In this document: in pieces, positions 58,137 to 64,000 of the stretch
How the letters are laid out: each line of letters opens with the position of its first letter
Position numbering within the stretch: the stretch's first letter is position 1
Source of the DNA: Rachicladosporium sp. CCFEE 5018
Lineage: Eukaryota > Ascomycota > Dothideomycetes > Cladosporiales > Cladosporiaceae
Direction of reading: 5' to 3'
Assembly: GCA_002077045.2 (NCBI GenBank)
Contig: KZ111162.1
Span: 515,917 to 579,916 of the forward strand
Length of the DNA: 64,000 bases
Program-made: the position numbers and the translations under genes
Notes under the pieces: generated by a model
The model's database searches: none
Seen by the model: the letters and a program-made list of their open reading frames with translations, nothing else
Told to the model about the DNA's origin: nothing

Positions 58137-59066
58137 TCATAGCAACATCGGGAACTGCCGCGACCTGTTTCTCTCCCACCACTCGTCCTCATGTGCAGCA
58201 ACAAGCTCGACTTCATCACCACCAAGCTGCTGAAGCTTTTGCAGTCGCGCAATGCTCGCCGCCGCCCCAGCCTGATCGAGATGAATGCACAGCGTATGGC
58301 CCTCAGGCGCCTGCCATGTGCCGATATCCTTCTCGCCTGTCAATAAGCGACGATCATGATACGCATCGCCGCATAAACACAACCATCGCCGTTCACCAAG
58401 TCGGCAGAGGAGGTTCACATGGCCTGGCAAATGACCCGGAGTATCTATCACATATACCGAGCCATCTGAGAACAGATCGAGCGCTGCAGGGAAGGCAACT
58501 AGAGGATGCCAGTCGCTACCTCCTGGATCGGACAACTCTGAAGAGCGATCTTCCGGTAACGTGTCTGGCTCGAAGTGCTGGTGCGAGGCTATACCACCGA
58601 GTCCATGCTTCAGCACCTCCATGGCTCCATGGCCGATAAGAAACTTGGCATTGACGAAGTCTTCTGGATCTCCATGATGGTCATAATGCACATGGCTTAA
58701 CATCACCAGATCGATATCGCTTGGATCTAAGCCACCTGCTTTCAACTGAGCTGCCACTCCAGGAGGCAAGACGTGTGGTGCGCGGCCATCAATGTGGTCT
58801 TGCAGCTTCTTCGGATACCGCTCTTTGGCTCTTCGCAGACCGAGATCGAACATCATACGGAATGGCTTTGAGGCATCTCCGCCCAAGTGCGAAGTACCGG
58901 GATGCGTCACCAGGAACGTCAAAGATGGCACTGTCCTTTTGGCCTCGGGATCTGCTGGTGAGACGAAGAACCTGTCCGCCAAAGTAATGAAGCCACCTGC
59001 GATTGGCGATACCGTCACGTACACCTGGTTGGGCCGAGCTGCTGGAAGTCCATTACTTGATGCCAT
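58137..59066 (-). CDS. Metallo-beta-lactamase-fold hydrolase, lactonase type
   Basis: A single exon of 309 residues. The metal site HVHYDHHGD (HxHxDH) lies at about 125-133, followed by DTPGHLPGHVNLL with the second-metal His and by the bridging Asp in LCGDAYHDRRLL. This arrangement, with LGLRRAKERYP and a long N-terminal strand region (PSLTFLVTHP), matches AhlD/AttM-like N-acyl-homoserine lactonase relatives common in fungi. The expected reaction is hydrolysis of a lactone ring. The natural substrate is unknown. No signal peptide. It is divergent from the carboxymuconolactone decarboxylase gene. Confidence 0.88.
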   Translation of the reverse strand: MASSNGLPAARPNQVYVTVSPIAGGFITLADRFFVSPADPEAKRTVPSLTFLVTHPGTSHLGGDASKPFRMMFDLGLRRAKERYPKKLQDHIDGRAPHVLPPGVAAQLKAGGLDPSDIDLVMLSHVHYDHHGDPEDFVNAKFLIGHGAMEVLKHGLGGIASHQHFEPDTLPEDRSSELSDPGGSDWHPLVAFPAALDLFSDGSVYVIDTPGHLPGHVNLLCRLGERRWLCLCGDAYHDRRLLTGEKDIGTWQAPEGHTLCIHLDQAGAAASIARLQKLQQLGGDEVELVAAHEDEWWERNRSRQFPMLL

Positions 59067-59537
59067 AGTCGGGGCGCCAGTCTGCTTGCATGAGCAATGA
59101 TGGCGAAACTTGTGCTGAGGCTTGGGTTTGGCTTGATCTCAAGTCCAGTCTCGTCGAGGGAGACGATCCCGGAGAGTGAGTCGCCCAACGGGTATACAAC
59201 ATCTTGCTAATGCTTCCCCTCATCTGCGGTGGGTACGAAGTGTCATGCTCCAGGATCGAAGTGCTGGTAGCACAATGGTCGGCTATTCCTGTCGCTTTCC
59301 CCGCAGGCTCGGGACGAGGGAAAGCTTGGATGCAAGTCCAGACGGCTGAAGTGACAGCTGCTCCTCACTCATGTCGAGCATCATCGATATAGTAGCTATG
59401 GCTACGTATGCTTGCCGGTCTCCAGGTACTTGGTCTGCTACGTCCTTGCATTGTATTGTCCTTGACAGCTGTGATTGAAGCTCAACAGTCTTCCTTCATC
59501 GTACAACACGCATTTCGTCTTACAACAGTATTCCGCG
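59067..59537. promoter_or_regulatory. Shared divergent promoter, lactonase / CMD genes
   Basis: 471 bp between divergent start codons. No binding site assigned. Confidence 0.5.
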
Positions 59538-60082
59538 ATGCCTGCCCAATATACCGAGGAGGAAGTCAAGAAAGCTCGCGAAGTCCTCTTCAATGAGGGC
59601 ATCAAGATGCGGTACCAGGTGGCTGGCAAGGAGTATGTCGACACATCGTTGAAGAACGCCAAAGGCAGCTTCGCCATGGCGATGCAAGAGGTATGCCCGA
59701 TGTTCTTGCTACTGTCGTCCATCTCTTGACTGCGTCTCAGTATGTCACCGAAAGCTGCTGGGGCTCCATCTGGACGCGACCGGGCTTGGAATTGAAGACA
59801 AGGTCTTTCCTCAACATCGTCATGCTCTGCTGCCAGAATCGCGGCACGGAGCTCGCAACTCATGTCAAGGGAGCGATGACCAATGGCGCCACGGAGGATG
59901 AGATCAGAGAGGTTCTCCTGCAGGCTGCTTGCTACTGTGGGATGCCGGCTGGAATTGAAGGCTTCCGTGTTGCTGCGAAGGCGATCGAGGAGTGGAAAGC
60001 GAAGAAGGTGAATGATGGCCATGCTATTGATCCGCATACTGATGTCGATCTGTCGGCGAGGCTGAATGCAGATGATATATAG
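59538..60082 (+). CDS. Carboxymuconolactone decarboxylase family protein
   Basis: There are two exons, 59538-59690 and 59741-60082 (50-bp intron, phase 0), giving 164 residues. The CMD signature is clear in exon 2: ELATHVKGAMTNGATEDEIREVLLQAACYCGMPAGIEGF, containing the conserved Glu, His and the Tyr-x-Gly-x-Pro-Ala end. The absence of the CxxC redox pair argues against an AhpD peroxidase, so the gamma-carboxymuconolactone decarboxylase-like group fits best. In the 3-oxoadipate pathway such enzymes decarboxylate the lactone from protocatechuate. The lactonase next door is suggestive of aromatic or lactone catabolism but not proof. Confidence 0.9.
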
Positions 60083-60517
60083 GGGAAGTCTCTCGTGGAT
60101 TGTTGTCATGGCTTGCTGACTGGTCAGTATGTCAATCTCCTGTCCCGTTGTGGAGGGACCTCGTTGCAATGGCCTACGCTGCGAAGGCGTGGATGGTGTA
60201 TTGATGGAGACCTCTCATGAGCGTAAGTGGTCGAGCAGGACGACGATGAGGTGTTGGGTATGAGGTTTAGGGGATTCATGAGTGCTGGACATGCTGAGGC
60301 CAAATCGCAAGTGTGAGTGTGCTTTCCAGCTTGTGAGGTGAAAATGTCGTTTGTTTCTGTTGCTCTCGTACGACTCTACTACGCTCATATCGACCACATC
60401 ACACAGTATCTCCTCTTCTGCACAATATCATTGAGAAGCAAGCATCCTGCATCACTGCATTCGCAAGACAAGACTCGGACAAAGACAACCAACACACATT
60501 GCTCTTACTAGCATATC
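60083..60517. other. Intergenic, no gene seen
   Basis: No supported gene. A CT/CA-rich stretch lies before the next ATG. Confidence 0.5.
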
Positions 60518-61556
60518 ATGGCAGTTCCGGCTTCACTGGCTACCACCTTCGGAGCTCAAGCAGTATACAACCGCCCGATAGACTTCAATCATGTGTTCTT
60601 CAAACCCGGGGTCTTCGAATGTATGATGAAGCATCTGCTTCCTAGCAGTATCGATGTATATGTGTACGATCTGCCGCAGAATGATGCTCGTATCAATCAA
60701 GCCGTACTTGAGCAGCAGAGGTACAGAGTAGAGTCAACGCCCAACACGCGATATACGACTACATATACTGCTAGCACAGAGACCGAATCACATGAGGTCG
60801 TGTCACGTCGTTCGGCCATGTTCCCACGCAATATGGGTGAGCTTTGCACAGCAATTACGCGTGTCAATAGCGATTTCAACACCGCTACAATCGGCTATCT
60901 CCACAACAGAAGATTTGCCTTTCAGTGTAGCGCTGCTGACGCTTTGTGTTTCTTGTAAGATCGCAGCTAGGCTTTTCATCCCAGCAATGAGCCTGTATTT
61001 CTCATTGTCCCCAGGAGACATGCGTATGATGGCATCAGATATGGATTTTGACCGACTCTTGACCTGCATTAGGCATGAGTGGGTCAGACTGATGCAGCTA
61101 AAGCTGTACATCAATGGAGATTTCTGGACGCAAGCATCTTGGACAACAGGAGCTCTAAGTGTGCTCAACGATGTGCAGTTGTTCAGCACATCACAAAGGC
61201 CACAGAACTTCCTTAGTCTGGCAGCAAAGACTGCTGGACTCGCGACTCGTCGATACAGGGCTAATGGGTTCCCATATGAGCCACTTCACCTCCGGCAATA
61301 CGATAACGGAGGTGCTAAGTTCGATTTGTACATCGAGGATGCCCAGATCTCGCGGGCAAGAGACCAGTTTAGGCTCTCTTTGCGAGCAACAATGAGGCAG
61401 TATATGGGAATTCGACCTCTCCTTGTTGGCCCAAGAGTGAATGGTGTCTGGGCAGAGCGGTGGCAGGCTTTGTGTCGGAACCATGGCAGCATTACGACGA
61501 TGATCGGACTTGTGTGCATCGACGATTGCCATTGTCTGCCTCGACCAAGACCTTGA
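60518..61556 (+). CDS. Hypothetical protein, two exons (model tentative)
   Basis: The first frame (60518-60958) and a second frame (to 61556) both look coding but are offset. Splicing at gtgagc (60837) to ccccag (61014) joins 60518-60836 with 61015-61556 in frame and gives 286 residues. The N-terminus has a Tyr/Thr-rich stretch (TRYTTTYTASTETES). The C-terminal part is alpha/beta-like with WVRLMQLKLYINGDFWTQASWTT and IYIEDAQISRARDQFRLSL-type helices. No family is recognised. An acceptor at ccag (60984) would also keep the frame. Confidence 0.5.
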
Positions 61557-61586
61557 GCGGAGAAGAGCTTCTCATCATATGCTACA

Positions 61587-62927
61587 TCACGACGCATCTC
61601 GTCGTTGTCGAGCTTCCACGAGAAAGCCGATCGCAGCATCATACGCCTCCCTCTTATCTCTCTCATTGGCAATGAGCCAGGATGGCACTGCACATATACC
61701 TTGTGTTAGTATAGCATTCAGACGACAAGCATACTTCGGAGAGAAGCAATGACACTCACACTCAAGCCATCCATGGAAGCCCTTATCGAACGTCCTCGCT
61801 ACAATGCGCCTCTGTCGACCAGTCACACTCCCGTCGATCTCCAAATCTCGTTGTACCCGCGAAACAAATGCCAGCTGCTCAGCAAGCAAGATATCGATAC
61901 CTGCATTGATGAACAACATATCCCTCGGCAACGCATCGATGTGCTTCAAGATCGGATTCAACCTCGCATCACTACCTCCAGGCGCTCAAGCAGGCATGGC
62001 ATACGCATCAAACAGCGGCAACAACCAAGCGGAAGGATCCGACTTCAGAAAACTAGCAGGCTTCGGCTTCGCGTCTGGAGGCGATCGAAGATCGATCTGA
62101 CTTGTCAGTAATGCTTCAAAAAACCTACTCCTACAATCTTTCTCTCTCACGAAGTCTGGCATGCTCCCTACGCCCATACAAGTACGTCCATAACGGCGGC
62201 TTGATCATGCAGCCCGAAAAGGAGAGCAGCAAGTCTCTCTCAGGTGCACTCATTCACCGTACCACTCTCGCAGCTGGACGTACACGAGCGTTTCCTGTGT
62301 CTCAGACGTTCGGAGAAGCAGAGATACCAGAGTCGACAGATAAAGACATACCGCTGCACAGATACCCACAGCCGCCTTCGCCCTCTTTCCAGCGACCATC
62401 ATCAAATTCCCCCCCGCGCTCCATCCAGAAATTGTCAGATCCTTCGCATCGGCGCCGAACCGCTTCTCGGCATTCGCCAACACCCAGTCCACGACATCCT
62501 CAGCGTCTTCATGCGCAGCAGGATACACATTCGCAGGCGCATGCCGATACTGCGCGCTGATCACTACCGCGCCAGTCCGGTCACAGACTTCCTTGCAAAA
62601 CGGCACGCCATACTCTGCTATCCCGCCGAGAAAAGAGCCGCCGTGGAAGTCGATATGCAGCGGTCTGAGACCAGTACGCTCAATTCCTTTGGTGAAGGCT
62701 TTGGGTGTGAAGACAAGCGCTCTGAGCTTATGGGTGCTACGCGTTGGGATGTAGATCACACTGTACGGCGCGGAGATTGCGTACGGAAGGTACTTCAGCG
62801 CGTAGGTCAGGAAGGCCAGGGGCTGAAGGAGAAGGAGACGCCAGCGGTATGTGAAGGGGATGTTACGTGTGAACAGGGCGGTGGTGAGGGGTTCGAACCA
62901 GGAGAGGGCGAATCTGAGGGAGGCCAT
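61587..62927 (-). pseudogene. HSL-type alpha/beta hydrolase (esterase/lipase) with an in-frame stop
   Basis: Exons 62927-62352, 62096-61760 and 61687-61587 join in frame to 338 codons, usual for the family. The oxyanion-hole HGGSF is near residue 95 (after LHIDF), the nucleophile elbow GWSAGGNL near 168, and a late His in GFHGWLE completes the triad. Codon 229 is TGA at 61986-61988, in the stretch DAYAMPA-stop-APGGSDARLNP, with normal homologous sequence on both sides. A CGA-to-TGA change would explain it. No GT-AG intron can remove it. The truncated product would lack the catalytic His. The first intron (255 bp) is long for this genome, so a small undetected exon is possible. Confidence 0.7.
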
Positions 62928-63378
62928 GGAGAAGAAGTGGAGGCGAGGATGGTGCTGACTGAGGAGAGATTTGGTAAGGCTGATATTCTGGACGTCACAA
63001 GCAGCTAAGTGGGTGGCGTGACATTATGCAGGGAGTCGTGACTGGGCTGCACACCACGAGCAACAAGCGAAGAAAACATTTCGGGATTAGAAGCGAACCT
63101 GACGGACTTGAAAAGCAATAGCTCATGTCACTCGTCAAGAACAGAGATGGAGCAGTCGTAGAAAGTCATACAGCTACCCTGTCCCAATCACACACTTATC
63201 CCAAGACCAAGCATACCAACGCCCTATCCTCCAAGTCCCAAGTAGTAGCACCAATCATTTCATGAGCGGAGATTTGCACCTGTCACTCAATCGTCATCTA
63301 CTAGGCATCTCATTCTGACCCACAGAACCCAAGCCCTCTCCCTACGCCTTGTGCCTTTCACAATCCTCCGCCAGTCGA
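62928..63378. other. Intergenic, no gene seen
   Basis: Esterase promoter side and 3' flank of the last gene. Nothing else supported. Confidence 0.5.
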
Positions 63379-64000
63379 TCACGGCGAGGCAACAGTCTCA
63401 TGATCGCTAGCATCAAGGATGTCGTACTCCTCATCCGTCAGGAACCCATCATCGCTCTCCATGCCGCTGGCACTGAGCACCTCAATCTCATCCGTGAGGT
63501 CATCGAAGCCCTCCTCCGCAGGTGTCGTGGAATGTGCAGCCGGCGCAGGCACAGCAGAGCTCTCAACCTCGCCAGCCTCATTCTCGACGTAAGCAGCCTT
63601 ACCCTTGGTAGAGGAAGATACCATGCTGCTGCTTGGGCTCTCCTTCTCCAAGCGAGGGAAGACCATCTGGCTGGTGGCGAGCTCCTCCGTTTTTTCCTCC
63701 TCAACAGGAATCTTGCTCGCCTGCTCGATGATCTTCTGTACCTTCTCGGTGGTCTGCGCACTCTTACTAGCCTCAGCACTCGGCGAGACAGGCGTAAAAG
63801 ACTTGCGAGACTCAACGAACTCAGCGCGGCAGGCCTGCTTCTCGGCGCGAGCTTTGAGGATCTTGGCCTTCAGCGCCTCAACACGCATACGCGCGTGCTC
63901 CTTCTCGGCGGTTGTACGGGCGGGGGACGAAGCAGCGGAGGCGATGGAAGAGCCAGCAGGACTGCCTTGCTCACGTGCCTCGCGCTGGCGGTGAAGCGCC
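63379..64000 (-). CDS. C-terminal part of a disordered protein, possibly an NBR1-like autophagy receptor (5' end outside window)
   Basis: The frame is open from the window edge to the stop at 63379 (about 206 residues). It begins with a helical, Arg/Glu-rich part (REAREQG; EKEHARMRVEALKAKILKARAEKQ), then Ser/Glu/Pro-rich disordered sequence. Near the C-terminus DDGFLTDEEYDILDASD contains YDIL directly after acidic residues, a good fit to an Atg8-interacting motif. Fungal NBR1-type ZZ-domain receptors end similarly as far as I recall, but the zinc and PB1 domains would lie outside the window, so this assignment is tentative. Confidence 0.55.
   Translation of the reverse strand, partial: ALHRQREAREQGSPAGSSIASAASSPARTTAEKEHARMRVEALKAKILKARAEKQACRAEFVESRKSFTPVSPSAEASKSAQTTEKVQKIIEQASKIPVEEEKTEELATSQMVFPRLEKESPSSSMVSSSTKGKAAYVENEAGEVESSAVPAPAAHSTTPAEEGFDDLTDEIEVLSASGMESDDGFLTDEEYDILDASDHETVASP

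Noticed and set aside
57935..58639. Long + strand open frame
   Set aside because: Antisense to the lactonase gene; composition follows the opposite-strand codons and it has no domain.
62244..63008. 254-codon + strand frame
   Set aside because: Antisense to the esterase; Arg-rich shadow frame without features.

Overview
This window is nuclear DNA of a filamentous ascomycete, most likely a dothideomycete. Genes are dense and on both strands. Introns are mostly about 46-80 bp, with GTRNGT donors, CTAAC/CTGAC-like branch points and YAG acceptors. There is a HET-domain gene, and the housekeeping set (RPL12, SEC62, SPF1, ACH1, CAP/SRV2) is fungal. The species cannot be fixed from the sequence. No rRNA, tRNA, CRISPR or intact transposon was found.

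Layout. Bases 1-21.5 kb hold ordinary single-copy genes: a 5'-truncated unknown, a BSP-family metalloprotease, SEC62 and RPL12 in a divergent pair, a Gly/Met-rich protein, acetyl-CoA hydrolase ACH1, a DUF1772/anthrone-oxygenase-like membrane protein, a BTB protein, a large GYF-domain protein and a multi-KH protein. From 21.5 to 50 kb there are two assembly gaps (100 N each, 23232-23331 and 35625-35724) and a segment present twice in the same orientation. Unit A is 23332-35624 and unit B is 35725-49994. Each carries the 5' part of a Gln/Pro-rich nuclear-type protein, an SDT1-like pyrimidine 5'-nucleotidase, a variable interval, the P5A-ATPase SPF1 and a TPR-SET (SMYD-like) protein. From 50 to 64 kb single-copy genes resume: a polytopic membrane protein, a membrane-anchored UIM protein, adenylyl cyclase-associated protein, a MAK32-like pfkB protein, a lactonase-type metallo-beta-lactamase divergent from a carboxymuconolactone decarboxylase, an unknown gene, an interrupted HSL-type esterase, and the C-terminus of a possible autophagy receptor.

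Main point of interest. Units A and B begin at the same base of the same gene, and unit A stops at a base found uninterrupted in unit B. Unit A's first 517 bp repeat the end of the preceding contig. This is what two arms of one assembly-graph bubble (two haplotypes or homeologues) would look like if placed end to end, although a real tandem duplication is not excluded. The copies are mosaic: near-identical blocks alternate with strongly diverged ones. Between the nucleotidase and SPF1 only unit B carries a HET-domain incompatibility gene, flanked by TA-rich RIP-like DNA with a long inverted repeat and by a truncated relative of unit A's interval gene. Unit B's TPR-SET copy also has a 1-bp frameshift. 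If allelic, this is a heterozygous presence/absence polymorphism of a candidate self/non-self recognition gene.

Gene relationships. Several neighbours are divergent pairs sharing short promoters (SEC62/RPL12, ACH1/DUF1772, Gln-Pro protein/nucleotidase, CAP/MAK32-like, lactonase/CMD). There is no obvious secondary-metabolite cluster.
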